Below, piece by piece: positions 54,745 through 63,872 of a stretch of 64,000 bases of DNA (the stretch's first letter is position 1; every line of letters begins with the position of its first letter). The notes under the pieces were generated by a model, which searched no databases, was not told where the DNA came from, and saw nothing but the letters and a program-made list of their open reading frames with translations. The position numbers and the translations under genes are program-made. The stretch comes from Spartobacteria bacterium. Its GTDB lineage: Bacteria > Verrucomicrobiota > Verrucomicrobiia > Chthoniobacterales > UBA10450. The stretch covers positions 290,389 to 354,388 of the forward strand of contig PMSN01000009.1 in the NCBI GenBank assembly GCA_003167555.1. Direction: 5' to 3'.

Positions 54745-54748
54745 CTCT

Positions 54749-55285
54749 TTAATTAGAACCCCATGCTGCCAGCGATCGTTTCAACTTTTCCCGGCCTCTC
54801 AACACATTTGTTTTCACAGTACCGAGCGGGATGTCAAGAACGCGCGCTGCCTCATCATGCGATAAACCATTCTGGCAGCAAAGCAAAATTGCGGTGCGCT
54901 CGTGGAGCGGGAGTAACGCGAGGGCCTGCGCGAGGTCGTGGCGGAGAGCGGGATCGACGGTGTGCGGATCATGTTCGGCCTCCAGTTGAGCTTCATCGAT
55001 GCCAACGAGTTCCTTTCTTTTGCGCGCTTCCTCGCGGAAACAATTGTAGGCGATCCGATAAAGCCAGGTCGAGAAACGGGCCTCGCCCCGAAAGCTGCGC
55101 AGGTTTTTGTAGGCGCGCAAAAACGTTTCCTGCGCGAGATCGTCCGCGAGCGAAAAATCGGCGCGAACGAGCTGGCGGAGCAGACCTCGCACGGTCGACT
55201 GATGGTTTTTGACCAGTTCCGCGAAGGCGTGATGGTCGTCATCGAGAAGAACGCGAGCAACGAGGTCTGCATCGGTTAACGCCAC
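54749..55285 (-). CDS. ECF RNA polymerase sigma factor (RpoE-like)
   Basis: 178 residues. Region 2: ADFSLADDLAQETFLRAYKN and FRGEARFSTWLYRIAYNCFR. Region 4: LLPLHERTAILLCCQNGLSH and DEAARVLDIPLGTVKTNVLR. Both core DNA-binding parts are complete. It directs RNA polymerase to its own small set of promoters. The genes just before (DUF6249-like) and after (membrane protein) are on the same strand with gaps of 4 to 9 bases. A three-gene signalling operon is likely. Confidence 0.93.
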   Translation of the reverse strand: MALTDADLVARVLLDDDHHAFAELVKNHQSTVRGLLRQLVRADFSLADDLAQETFLRAYKNLRSFRGEARFSTWLYRIAYNCFREEARKRKELVGIDEAQLEAEHDPHTVDPALRHDLAQALALLPLHERTAILLCCQNGLSHDEAARVLDIPLGTVKTNVLRGREKLKRSLAAWGSN

Positions 55286-55294
55286 GCCCGGATG

Positions 55295-55942
55295 CTAGGG
55301 CAACGGCGGGACTTTGTCTCTCCGGGCTTCGAGTTTCCAGACGAGCAGATAACCGGCGCCGATCAGGAACGGGATCAGCCCCAGACTCCAGGCGCCGCCT
55401 TCCCACTCATTCACCGCTCCAAAGAAGCCCATCAATCCGATGCCGACCATCATGAGGACTACTCCCCGGCGCAGATCGGAGCGCGTCCGCACGGCCGGCG
55501 GGGGGGAAAAGAGCGCTGCGGGAACTTCCTGGCCCTTTTCCACCATTTCGCGCACCGTGCGATGGAGCGAACGGGATCTCAGATAACTGAAGAACATGAT
55601 CGCCGCCACGATGAGAACCGGCCCGCCGAAGAGCGTGCTGAAGACGATGCCCACGATCGGAATGGCCATAAGCATGCCGGCGCCAGCCATGTCGTCGTCA
55701 TTGTCACGATCGACGGAGGTGACCGAGTGATGTTTGTTGAGCGTGACGCCAAAGCGATGTCTCAATTTTCGGCTGACGCTTCGCTCGATCGAATCCTCAT
55801 CAGCGGCGCTTGCGGAAGGCGAAACCGCGGGCGTCACGCTGGCTTGAGCGGAAGGCGAAGTCAGGGGCGCCGTGGGGGTTTGGCCGAGGACGCTCAAAGC
55901 GAGCGCGATCGAGCAGAGGCAGGTAAGAAGCGATGTTTTCAT
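55295..55942 (-). CDS. DUF6249-like membrane protein
   Basis: 215 residues from ATG 55942 (signal sequence KTSLLTCLCSIALALSVLGQ). After a Pro/Ser/Thr-rich spacer come three hydrophobic blocks (MLMAIPIVGIVFSTLFGGPV, VLMMVGIGLMGFFGAVNEW, and LIPFLIGAGYLLVW). Similar proteins lie next to ECF sigma genes in other bacteria. It could take part in the same signal path. Role not known. Confidence 0.68.
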   Translation of the reverse strand: MKTSLLTCLCSIALALSVLGQTPTAPLTSPSAQASVTPAVSPSASAADEDSIERSVSRKLRHRFGVTLNKHHSVTSVDRDNDDDMAGAGMLMAIPIVGIVFSTLFGGPVLIVAAIMFFSYLRSRSLHRTVREMVEKGQEVPAALFSPPPAVRTRSDLRRGVVLMMVGIGLMGFFGAVNEWEGGAWSLGLIPFLIGAGYLLVWKLEARRDKVPPLP

Positions 55943-56048
55943 AAGTATCCTTTTGCAGTGAGATGCGGCGGGCCCCGGATTTGGATTCAAAAAAGAGAGG
56001 ATCCCGTTGGGGCCAGCGGTAATCGTCCCGAAAGCGCGGGAACCGAGC

Positions 56049-56123
<75 letters not shown>

Positions 56124-56184
56124 AGACTGAGCGGGTAGGAATAATGTCCACTGCTTCAGCGCGCGCAAGGTTTTTGTCGGAGCG

Positions 56185-56829
56185 TCACGCCGGAGCCTTG
56201 GCGAAGGCGGACCCTCCGCCGCGATCATGCAGCCACCCTTTCGCTGCCGCGATATCACCAGGAGCGAGAGGATGTCCGGCCGCTTCAAAGCGCAACGTGA
56301 CGTTCGCGCCCGCTTCGCGCAGCGTCGCGGCGAGGCGCTCGGCATTTTCGACGGGCACGATCGGATCGTGCGCACCGGATGAAATCAAGATGCGTGCATG
56401 CGCGAGGTCGGGCGGCTGCGCCGGAACGAGCGGCACCATGGCACGAAATAGAATCGCGCGCGTCAACGCTTCCGCCCTGAGCAGCAAGACGGCGGCCGCG
56501 ATGTTCGCTCCGTTGGAATAACCGACGACCGTCACACGACGCGGATCGAATTCATATCGCGCCGCAGCCGTGCCGACGAAATCAGCCAGCTCGTTCGCGC
56601 GCCTGACGACATCTGCCTCATCGAAGACGCCCTCCGCGAGGCGCCGGAAAAATCGAGGCCTGCCATTCTCCAAAACTTTTCCACGCGGGCTGAGCAGCGC
56701 CGCATCTGGATCAAGCTCCCGTCCGAGCGGGAGCAGGTCGCTTTCGTCGCCGCCGGTTCCGTGCAGGAGCAAAAGGACATGCCCGGCTTGGCTGGCCGCA
56801 GCGGGAATGAAGCGATGCGTGAAATCCAT
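56185..56829 (-). CDS. Alpha/beta hydrolase of the carboxylesterase/phospholipase type
   Basis: 214 residues from ATG 56829. LLLHGTGGDESDLLPLGREL at the start, nucleophile S105 in VVGYSNGANIAA, acid in SSGAHDPIVPV, His in FEAAGHPLAPGD. The C-terminus (GGGSAFAKAPA) comes from an intergenic repeat of the GCCGGAGCCTTGGCGAAGGC type, so the last residues are foreign to the fold. It could cleave esters or short phospholipids. Substrate unknown. Confidence 0.85.
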   Translation of the reverse strand: MDFTHRFIPAAASQAGHVLLLLHGTGGDESDLLPLGRELDPDAALLSPRGKVLENGRPRFFRRLAEGVFDEADVVRRANELADFVGTAAARYEFDPRRVTVVGYSNGANIAAAVLLLRAEALTRAILFRAMVPLVPAQPPDLAHARILISSGAHDPIVPVENAERLAATLREAGANVTLRFEAAGHPLAPGDIAAAKGWLHDRGGGSAFAKAPA

Positions 56830-56850
56830 ATTCGTGGCGAATCTGATCAA

Positions 56851-56906
56851 GGAGCGGCGGTTTGAAACCGCCGACTCTTATGGGCGGTTGAAAACCGCCC
56901 CTCCTT
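56851..56906. repeat. Double hairpin (GCGGTTTGAAACCGC units) between divergent genes
   Basis: GGCGGTTTGAAACCGCC at 56856 and GGGCGGTTGAAAACCGCCC at 56882. It lies between the hydrolase (minus) and the prmA-like gene (plus), where the promoters of both would be. Confidence 0.7.
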
Positions 56907-56938
56907 GGGTTCGCCATACACTATACTGAACTAACCCG

Positions 56939-57802
56939 ATGTATATCTGGCGAAAGAGCACCACGACCGATTGGCTTCGCCTCCGAAGCGAGGATTTAAC
57001 CCGGCGATTTGGCAGCGCCCTCGCGGTCATTGAGCGGACCGGAAAAGCGCGGACCTTGGTGGAAATTTCCTGCGCAAGCGAACGCGAGGCGCGCCCGCTC
57101 GTTCGCGAATTCGGCGGCAGCGTCGAGCGATTGCGGCGGAATTGGCTGGCGCATTTCGCGAGAACCGATCGAGCCCGGCCGTTGCGCGTCGGTTCGCGGC
57201 TCATCATTTTGCGGACACGAGAAAAAAAGACCCGACCGAATCCGGCGCGCGCGCTCGTCATTCCCGCCGAAGCTGCTTTCGGCTCGGGCGACCACGCGAC
57301 GACCGCGATGTGTTTGCGTTTGCTCGAACGCGTGACGCGCCATCTCCCGCCCGGATGGACGATGCTCGATGCGGGCACGGGCAGCGGGGTTCTGGCCCTT
57401 GCCGGCCGTTGCTTCGGCGCGAAACGGATCGTGGCGATCGACCTCGATCCCCTCGCCTGCGCGACGGCAAAACGAAATGCGCGTTCGAACCGCATCCGCA
57501 ACATCCAGTTCGTCAACGGCGATGTTCTGAAGCTGAAGGTGCGCGGCAAGTTCGATGTCATTGCGGCGAATCTCTTCGGCGAGATTTTGATCGATGCGTT
57601 GCCGGCCTGGTCGCGACACCTTGCGCCTGGCGGGTGGCTGATCTTATCGGGGATATTGCGAAGCCAGGAAAGAGCGATGCGCCGCGCACTGAAGCAGAAC
57701 CGGTTCGAGGTTTCGGAAATTCGGCGCCGCGGAAAATGGATTGCGCTTCTGGCATGTCAGCGGACGGCGCAGCGCGCCGTCCCTACCCGGAAAAAGAGTT
57801 GA
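56939..57802 (+). CDS. prmA: Ribosomal protein L11 methyltransferase-like enzyme
   Basis: 287 residues. Class I AdoMet fold: FGSGDHATTAMCLRLLERV (the PrmA signature), MLDAGTGSGVLALAGRCFG, IVAIDLDPLACATAKRNARS, then FDVIAANLFGEILIDALPAW in place of the usual NI-type loop. The N-terminus is degenerate and short compared with E. coli PrmA. It would trimethylate L11 or a related protein. Confidence 0.83.
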   Translation: MYIWRKSTTTDWLRLRSEDLTRRFGSALAVIERTGKARTLVEISCASEREARPLVREFGGSVERLRRNWLAHFARTDRARPLRVGSRLIILRTREKKTRPNPARALVIPAEAAFGSGDHATTAMCLRLLERVTRHLPPGWTMLDAGTGSGVLALAGRCFGAKRIVAIDLDPLACATAKRNARSNRIRNIQFVNGDVLKLKVRGKFDVIAANLFGEILIDALPAWSRHLAPGGWLILSGILRSQERAMRRALKQNRFEVSEIRRRGKWIALLACQRTAQRAVPTRKKS

Positions 57803-57900
57803 CGCAGAGCGGCGGCGAAAGCATTTTCTCCGACCCGTTCGCGGCCTCGATTTCCTGCACCCACGCGGTTGATCTTTCGAAGCCGCTTGGGAAAAATCGC

Positions 57901-58977
57901 ATGCCCGCCGAAGAGCTTTCCTACGTCATCGTTACGCCCTACTCCATGCGCAAATCGCGCACGGGCGGGATCATCGCTCGCTTGATTTCGCGCACGGGAC
58001 TCGACCTCGTCACCTCGCGGATGTTCGCGCCCAGCGCCGAGCTGACGAAGCGTTACGCCGAGACGATCGTGACCGAAACCGAGCCGCGTCATCGCTCCAC
58101 TCAGGAATTGATCCGCGACTACGTCCTGAAGAATTTCACCGGAAAAAAAAATGGACAGAGAGCACGCGCGCTCTTTCTCGTCTTTCGCGGGCCAGATGCC
58201 GTCGAAAAAATCCATCACACCATCGGCCACATCGTGCACGAGCGGACCAGCGGCGAAACGATCCGCGACACCTTCGGCGATTACATCACGGACGAGTCCG
58301 GCAAAGTCATTTACTTCGAACCGGCCGCGCTGGCCGCGTTCGATCCGAAGGCGGTGGAACGCGATCTGAAACTTTGGTCGGAATTTTCGGATAGCGACGG
58401 CGGAATCCTGGATCATGTCATCGAGTTTCCGAAGAACGCGAACGTTGAGAAATCCCTCGTGCTCATCAAGCCGGACAATTTCAAGTTTCCGAATCAGCGG
58501 CCCGGCGGCGTGATCGAAGTTTTCTCTCGCACCGGCCTCTACATCGTCGGATTCAAAGTACACCGGATGAGCGTGGCGCAGGCGGAGGAATTTTACGGAC
58601 CCGTGCTGGCAGTCTTGGAAAACAAACTCGGCGCGGAAAAGGGGCGCAACGCCTGGGAAGACATCGTCGAGTTCATGGCCGGCGGACGCCCCAGCACGAG
58701 CAAGGGCGATCAGCGTAACGCGCCCGGCTCCGAGAAATGCATCGCGATCGTTTATCAAGGCGACGACGCGGTGCGAAAAATCCGCGAGGTCCTGGGCCCG
58801 ACCGATCCGGCGAAAGCGCCGCCGGGTTCGATCCGGAAAGAATTCGGCCAGTCGATCATGATCAACGCGGCGCACGCCTCCGATTCCGCCGAGAACGCGA
58901 AACGCGAGATGGCGATCGTGCAGGTGGAGGAGAATAACTTCAAACCTTTGATTGAAAGTTTCTACGCGCGCTCATAG
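57901..58977 (+). CDS. Double-length nucleoside diphosphate kinase-like protein
   Basis: 358 residues from ATG 57901 (the frame before it covers the prmA end out of frame). Two NDK-like domains in tandem. The second (~180-358) keeps SLVLIKPDN at its start, PGSIRKEFGQS and the active-site stretch NAAHASDSAENAKREM with H325. The first (LSYVIVTPYSMRK, then SGETIRDTFGDY, ITDESGKVIYFEPAALAAFD) has no His in the same place, so it looks non-catalytic. Double NDKs of this kind occur in Verrucomicrobiota and relatives. It would make NTPs from NDPs, with the first half a structural or regulatory partner (inference). Confidence 0.86.
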   Translation: MPAEELSYVIVTPYSMRKSRTGGIIARLISRTGLDLVTSRMFAPSAELTKRYAETIVTETEPRHRSTQELIRDYVLKNFTGKKNGQRARALFLVFRGPDAVEKIHHTIGHIVHERTSGETIRDTFGDYITDESGKVIYFEPAALAAFDPKAVERDLKLWSEFSDSDGGILDHVIEFPKNANVEKSLVLIKPDNFKFPNQRPGGVIEVFSRTGLYIVGFKVHRMSVAQAEEFYGPVLAVLENKLGAEKGRNAWEDIVEFMAGGRPSTSKGDQRNAPGSEKCIAIVYQGDDAVRKIREVLGPTDPAKAPPGSIRKEFGQSIMINAAHASDSAENAKREMAIVQVEENNFKPLIESFYARS

Positions 58978-59021
58978 CTTGCGCTCCCATTTTGGAAACA
59001 CTCAACCTAACCCCGACAGCC

Positions 59022-60185
59022 ATGGAAATCTCCGCGCGCGCCGCTCAGTTAACTCCCTCCCTCACTCTCTCGATTGACAGCAAGGCAAAAGCGATGAAAG
59101 CCGAAGGCATCGATGTCTGCGGCTTCGGTGCGGGCGAGCCGGATTTCGACACGCCGGACCACATCAAAGCAGCGGCCATCGCCGCGCTCGAATCGGGTTT
59201 TACAAAATACACGCCGAGCGCCGGGCTCCCGGAATTGCGCCAGGCCATCGCGGAGAAACTCGAGGCCGATAACCAGCTCACGTATCGCGCGAGCCAGATC
59301 GTCGTGAGCAGCGGAGCGAAGCATTCCTGTTACAACGCCATCCTCGCCACCTGCCAGCCCGGCGACGAAGTGCTCATCCCCTCGCCCTATTGGGTCAGCT
59401 ATCCCGACATGGTTCGGCTCGCCGGCGCGGACCCGGTGATCGTGCCCACGACCGAGCGCAACGGCTGGAAAATGCGCGCCTCCGATTTTGAAAACGCGAT
59501 GACGCCGCGGACCAAGATGTTGATCCTAAACAGTCCGGGGAACCCGACCGGCTCCGTTTACACGCGTGAGGAACTGGAAGCGATCGTCGAAGTCGCCGCG
59601 GAAGAGGACATCTACATTTTGTCCGACGAGATTTACGAGAAGCTCGTTTACGACGACACGAAGCACGTGAGCATCGCGTCGTTGTCGCCAGAGGCCTACG
59701 GCCTAACGATCACGGTGAACGGATTCAGCAAAGCCTACGCGATGACGGGTTGGCGCCTCGGCTATATGGCCGCGCCGGAAGCGGTCGCGAAAGCGGCAGA
59801 CAACATCCAGAGCCACAGCACGTCGCATCCGTGCTCGTTTGCGCAGAAGGGCGCAATCGCCGCGCTCAAAGGCGATCAGCAACCGCTCGCCGATATGCGC
59901 GATGAGTTCAGCATGCGGCGCGACTACATGTATGACCGGATCACGAAGATCCCGAATATCACCGCGGTGAAACCGCTGGGCGCTTTCTACATTCTGGTGA
60001 ACATCAGCCAGCTCGGGCTCAGTTCGCAGAACTTTGCCGATCGTTTGTTGAGCAAGGCGAACGTCGCGGTCGTTCCCGGTGCGGCTTTCGGCGACGATCG
60101 CACGGTCCGCCTCAGTTACGCGACGAGCATCGACATCATCAAGAAGGGGCTCGACCGCTTTCAGGATTTCTGCCGGACGCTGTAA
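59022..60185 (+). CDS. Aspartate aminotransferase (class I/II PLP)
   Basis: 387 residues from ATG 59022. FGAGEPDFDTPDHIKAAAIA, ILNSPGNPTGSVYTREEL, YILSDEIYEKLVYDD, and PLP lysine K237 in NGFSKAYAMTGWRLGY, with a C-terminal RLSYATSIDII. Typical of the AspC-like subgroup Ib, which makes aspartate and glutamate interchange. A TTG start ten codons earlier is possible. Lies 44 bases after the NDK gene. Confidence 0.93.
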   Translation: MEISARAAQLTPSLTLSIDSKAKAMKAEGIDVCGFGAGEPDFDTPDHIKAAAIAALESGFTKYTPSAGLPELRQAIAEKLEADNQLTYRASQIVVSSGAKHSCYNAILATCQPGDEVLIPSPYWVSYPDMVRLAGADPVIVPTTERNGWKMRASDFENAMTPRTKMLILNSPGNPTGSVYTREELEAIVEVAAEEDIYILSDEIYEKLVYDDTKHVSIASLSPEAYGLTITVNGFSKAYAMTGWRLGYMAAPEAVAKAADNIQSHSTSHPCSFAQKGAIAALKGDQQPLADMRDEFSMRRDYMYDRITKIPNITAVKPLGAFYILVNISQLGLSSQNFADRLLSKANVAVVPGAAFGDDRTVRLSYATSIDIIKKGLDRFQDFCRTL

Positions 60186-60272
60186 CGATTTAAGATTTCA
60201 GATCTCAGATTTAAGATTGGAATTCGGCGGACGCCCGTCACCAAATCTGCAATCATCATTCTGAAATCTGCA
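60186..60272. repeat. AT-rich TTTCAGATC low-complexity gap
   Basis: Contains TAAGATTTCAGATCTCAGAT and CAATCATCATTCTGAAATCT, repeats of the AATCTGAAATCTG type, another low-complexity family. Confidence 0.55.
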
Positions 60273-61892
60273 ATGGGATCCGGTTACCTCGCGCTCGTTC
60301 TTCACGCGCACCTGCCGTTCGTCCGGCATCCGGAACACGAGGATTTCCTCGAGGAAGACTGGCTCTTCGAAGCCATCACGGAAAGTTACCTCCCACTCAT
60401 CGCCATGATGCAGCGGCTCGCCCGCGACGAAGTGCCGTTCAAGCTCACGATGACGGTCACGCCGACGCTGTGCGCGATGCTTCAGGACGAATTGTTGTGT
60501 GGGCGCTACGTCCGCTATCTCGATCGCGCGCTCGATCTCACCACGCGCGAAGTGGAGCGGAACAAGGACGACGCGCACTTGCGAGCGCTGGCGGAATTTT
60601 ATCACGCGAACTTTGCCGAGTGCAGACGCCGCTTCGTTGAGGAATGGAACGGCGACTTGCTCGAGGCGTTCCGCAAGCTGCGGGATGACGGTTGTCTCGA
60701 AATCATCGCCTCGGCGGCGACGCACGCGTTGCTGCCCTTGCTCCAGCAATCTCGCGAAGCCGTGCGCGCGCAGGTTCTCATCGGTTGCGATGCGTACCGC
60801 GCGGCTTTCGGCGCCGATCCGGCCGGCTTCTGGCTTCCGGAATGCGCTTACAGTCCCGGTCTCGATGCAATCCTGCGCGAAGCGAACCTGCGCTGGTTTA
60901 TCGTCGATGCCCATGGGTTGATGTTTGGTCAGCCGCGTCCGCGCCGCGCGATCTATGCGCCGTGTTTTACTCCGAGCGGGCCGGCGGTTTTTGCGCGTGA
61001 TCGCGATTCGAGCCGGCAAGTCTGGAGCGCGACCGAAGGTTATCCGGGCGATCCCGCTTATCGGGAATTTTATCGCGACATCGGCTTCGATCTTACTCCG
61101 GAATATCTCCGAGCGGGCTCGACGCCAGCGGCGGTTCCCAAATTTACCGGGATAAAATATCACCGCATCACGAGCCGCCATGGCGCGAAAGAATTCTACG
61201 ATCCTACGGCGGCGGCAGCAGTCGCGGAGGCGCACGCATCGCACTTTCTCGAGGTGCGCCGGCAACAGATGAACGAACTGCGCGCGCTCGACTTCGATCC
61301 GATCGTCGTCGCGCCGTTCGACGCCGAGCTGTTCGGGCATTGGTGGTTTGAAGGGCCGCGCTTCCTGGAATCGTTCATCCGCAAAGCCGCCTATGAGCAT
61401 CAGGATTTGCGGCTCACCAGCAAAGACGCCTACGGCCAACAGGATTTTCGGCTGACGACGCCGACGGATTTCCTCGCGCATCATCCGACGCAACAAACGA
61501 TCGAGCCGGCGGCCTCGAGCTGGGGCGACCAGGGTTATCTCGGCGTCTGGCTGGATGAAACCAACTCCTGGATCTATCCACATCTGCATTCCGCGGCGCG
61601 CCGCATGACGGAAATAGCACGCGCTCATTCCTCAAACGACAACCCGCTGGCGGATCGCGTTTTGAAACAACTCGCGCGCGAGTTATTGCTCGCTCAATCG
61701 AGCGATTGGGCCTTCCTCATGAAAACCGGGACGGCGAAACATTACGCCACCAAACGCGTGACCGATCATTTGCTCCGCTTCAATCGCCTCTGGGAACAAT
61801 TCAACGCGGGCAACGTAGACGAAGGGTTTCTCTCGCACTGCGAAGGGCGCGATAATCTTTTCCCGCGGGTGAATTGGCGGTACTTCACTTGA
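60273..61892 (+). CDS. Glycoside hydrolase family 57 enzyme (1,4-alpha-glucan branching type)
   Basis: 539 residues. YLALVLHAHLPFVRHP at the start, nucleophile E190 in FWLPECAYSPG and acid/base D350 in PFDAELFGHWWFEG, both on the GH57 barrel. The C-terminal part (SWGDQGYLGVWLDETNSW) belongs to the DUF1957/branching-enzyme form. It would make alpha-1,6 branches in glycogen-like glucan or act as an amylase. The E/D residue assignment follows the GH57 family. The exact reaction needs assay. Confidence 0.9.
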   Translation: MGSGYLALVLHAHLPFVRHPEHEDFLEEDWLFEAITESYLPLIAMMQRLARDEVPFKLTMTVTPTLCAMLQDELLCGRYVRYLDRALDLTTREVERNKDDAHLRALAEFYHANFAECRRRFVEEWNGDLLEAFRKLRDDGCLEIIASAATHALLPLLQQSREAVRAQVLIGCDAYRAAFGADPAGFWLPECAYSPGLDAILREANLRWFIVDAHGLMFGQPRPRRAIYAPCFTPSGPAVFARDRDSSRQVWSATEGYPGDPAYREFYRDIGFDLTPEYLRAGSTPAAVPKFTGIKYHRITSRHGAKEFYDPTAAAAVAEAHASHFLEVRRQQMNELRALDFDPIVVAPFDAELFGHWWFEGPRFLESFIRKAAYEHQDLRLTSKDAYGQQDFRLTTPTDFLAHHPTQQTIEPAASSWGDQGYLGVWLDETNSWIYPHLHSAARRMTEIARAHSSNDNPLADRVLKQLARELLLAQSSDWAFLMKTGTAKHYATKRVTDHLLRFNRLWEQFNAGNVDEGFLSHCEGRDNLFPRVNWRYFT

Positions 61893-61987
61893 ACCTTTCG
61901 TCATGTCGAGCGAAGTCGAGACACCCCGTTGTTAAAGAGCGGTCACACCAACCTGAACAAAGACGGGGTTCCTCGACTACGCTCGGA

Positions 61988-63220
61988 ATGACAAGAAAGA
62001 TTGCACTGGCTCTGTTAGTCACGCTGTCGTTTGGCAGCGTCGTCGCGCAAGAATCGCCGAGTCCATCTCCATCTCCGAGTGAAACAGCAACCAGAAGCGT
62101 CCGCATCAGTTTCCTGCCGCCGCCGCTCGACGGCACGATCAGCCTCGGCATCTACGATGCGAAAGGGAAACTCATTCGCGTCCTGCACCGCGAGGCCGAC
62201 ATCAATGAGTTTACGATTGGCAACGACGCGCTCTCGACCACGTGGGACGGAAAAGATGACGCGGGCGAAAATGTTCCGGCAGGGAAGTACAGCGCGCATG
62301 GCTTCGTTGTGGGCGATCTCGCCATCGAAGGCGTGGGATTTTTCTTTAACGATTTTGTCACGGGCACTGACTCCGCCCGCATCCGGCATCTCCGGAATGT
62401 GCGACTCCACGACAACGAACTGCATCTGGATGTCGATCTGACGGGCGAGGAACAAGCGACGGTGGTTCTCGATTCGAGACAAGCTGGCTTCACTCGAAAG
62501 ATGTCGCGGGAAAGCGCGACTCACTGCGAAGAGAAGTCGCCGCTCCCGAATGTCACCGAGGCTGTGGACTGCGACGGCGGGTCGAACAACACTTTGTGGC
62601 TGATCGACAAGGTGGCGGGCGGCGCTCGCCGCGAAGTGAAGCAGTTGTCCAAGAGCCGCGAGTTGTTGCGCCGCATGGCCATTGAGCAAAACGAACCGCA
62701 GCCGAATTTCATTGCGGCGTCTCCGACGGAAGATCGCCTTTTCCTCGTCGAAGAATCCCCGTCGGTGAACCGTTTGCGTGCGCTGAGTCTCGCCGCGTCA
62801 AAGACTGAAGGAGCAGGCGCGGCGATCTCCGATTGGAAAGTCGATTTCGAAAAGAAAATTACCGAGCACAAAAATTTCTCAATCGTCGACGGCAAACTAG
62901 TCGCGTCGCCGCCGAGCGGGACGGCGGCCCCGGAAAGACTCAAGGTGAAGCTGGCGCCGAATCCACTCCTGGCCGACGACCGGATCACCGTGGAGCTGGC
63001 AGTCGGTTTCGATGCGGATGGCAGTTTCCTGAAAACGATCGACGGCCTACCGCTCTGTTCCATCAGCGAAACTCCCGAGCTCGTCCGCGCTCTCCTGATC
63101 GCGCACGGGACAAACGCGCTCGATGTTTTCCAGGATGACGGCGCGGTCGTCGAAGAGTTCCGCGTCACCGGCGTGGAGCAAATGATGAGTTTCGATTGCG
63201 GCGGTTTTGAATTGAAATGA
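61988..63220 (+). CDS. Secreted protein with FlgD-type Ig domain, unknown function
   Basis: 411 residues from ATG 61988 (signal peptide ALALLVTLSFGSVVA). The region GTISLGIYDAKGKLIRVLHR to STTWDGKDDAGENVPAGKYS is a FlgD-Ig-like domain. The rest (EGVGFFFNDFVTGTDSARIR, NNTLWLIDKVAG, NFIAASPTEDRLFLVEE) alternates strand-like stretches and may be a beta propeller-like unit. No catalytic motif. The upstream frame from 61874 encodes a GTCGAGCGAAGTCGAG repeat and was not used. Confidence 0.7.
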   Translation: MTRKIALALLVTLSFGSVVAQESPSPSPSPSETATRSVRISFLPPPLDGTISLGIYDAKGKLIRVLHREADINEFTIGNDALSTTWDGKDDAGENVPAGKYSAHGFVVGDLAIEGVGFFFNDFVTGTDSARIRHLRNVRLHDNELHLDVDLTGEEQATVVLDSRQAGFTRKMSRESATHCEEKSPLPNVTEAVDCDGGSNNTLWLIDKVAGGARREVKQLSKSRELLRRMAIEQNEPQPNFIAASPTEDRLFLVEESPSVNRLRALSLAASKTEGAGAAISDWKVDFEKKITEHKNFSIVDGKLVASPPSGTAAPERLKVKLAPNPLLADDRITVELAVGFDADGSFLKTIDGLPLCSISETPELVRALLIAHGTNALDVFQDDGAVVEEFRVTGVEQMMSFDCGGFELK

Positions 63221-63246
63221 AGAGCGCTTTTCGTTGACGTTTGCCG

Positions 63247-63825
63247 ATGCCGCGCGACCTCGTTTACTTCGATCTCGAAACGCAACGGACCGCGAACGAC
63301 GCGGGCGGATGGGCGCGCAAAGGCGACATGCGGATGTCGGTCGGCGTGATCTTCAGCACCGCCAGCGGCCGCTACGAAGTTTTCGGCGAAGCGCAGGTGC
63401 ATCATCTCATCGAGCGCCTTCGCCGCGCAGATCTCGTCATCGGCTTCAACGTCCTGAATTTCGATTACCAGGTCCTGATGGGCTACACGATCCTCGACCT
63501 CGTCGCCGAACTTCCCACGGCCGATCTGATGGCCGACATGGAGAAACGGCTCGGCCATCGGCTGGGACTGGATTCGATCGCGAACGCCACGCTCGGCATT
63601 CAGAAGACCGCGGCAGGATTGGACGCGATCCGCTGGTGGCGCGAAGGCCGCGTCCTCGAGATCGCCGAATATTGTTGCTTCGATGTGAAGGTGACGCGGC
63701 TCGTGCACGAGCACGGTTGCCGGCACAAGGAATTATTTTTCCACGATCGCTTCGCGCAGAAGCAGCGCATCGAGATCGATTGGGCGCATCTGGATGGCGT
63801 TGCGCCCTGTAGCGGCGCTCTCTGA
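63247..63825 (+). CDS. DEDD-type 3'-5' exonuclease domain protein
   Basis: 192 residues from ATG 63247. LVYFDLETQRT holds the first D and E, FNVLNFDYQVLM the second D, and YCCFDVKVTRLV the Y/D end. Nuclease of the RNase H fold group (YprB-like). The last residues (APCSGAL) are encoded by the palindrome that follows, whose TGA is the stop codon, so the natural C-terminus may have been different. A metal-dependent exonuclease on DNA or RNA. Confidence 0.82.
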   Translation: MPRDLVYFDLETQRTANDAGGWARKGDMRMSVGVIFSTASGRYEVFGEAQVHHLIERLRRADLVIGFNVLNFDYQVLMGYTILDLVAELPTADLMADMEKRLGHRLGLDSIANATLGIQKTAAGLDAIRWWREGRVLEIAEYCCFDVKVTRLVHEHGCRHKELFFHDRFAQKQRIEIDWAHLDGVAPCSGAL

Positions 63826-63864
63826 GCGCTGATCGCGCTTCGGCGGTCAGAGACCGCCGCTACA
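63808..63864. repeat. TGTAG/CTACA palindrome at convergent gene ends
   Basis: TGTAGCGGCGCTCTCTGAGC and the complement CGGCGGTCAGAGACCGCCGC then TACA. The first arm contains the stop codon of the exonuclease. It lies between two convergent genes, a likely bidirectional terminator. Confidence 0.75.
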
Positions 63865-63872
63865 GTTTTACC

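Noticed and set aside
57757..58875. 372-residue minus-strand frame over the double NDK gene
   Set aside because: Shadow of the NDK coding strand, with no motif. The NDK active-site stretch is on the plus strand.
60198..61628. 476-residue minus-strand frame over the GH57 gene
   Set aside because: The plus strand holds the conserved catalytic residues and full-length GH57 protein. The antisense has no family.
62521..63726. 401-residue minus-strand frame over the FlgD-Ig protein and exonuclease
   Set aside because: It spans two good plus-strand genes and has no domain.
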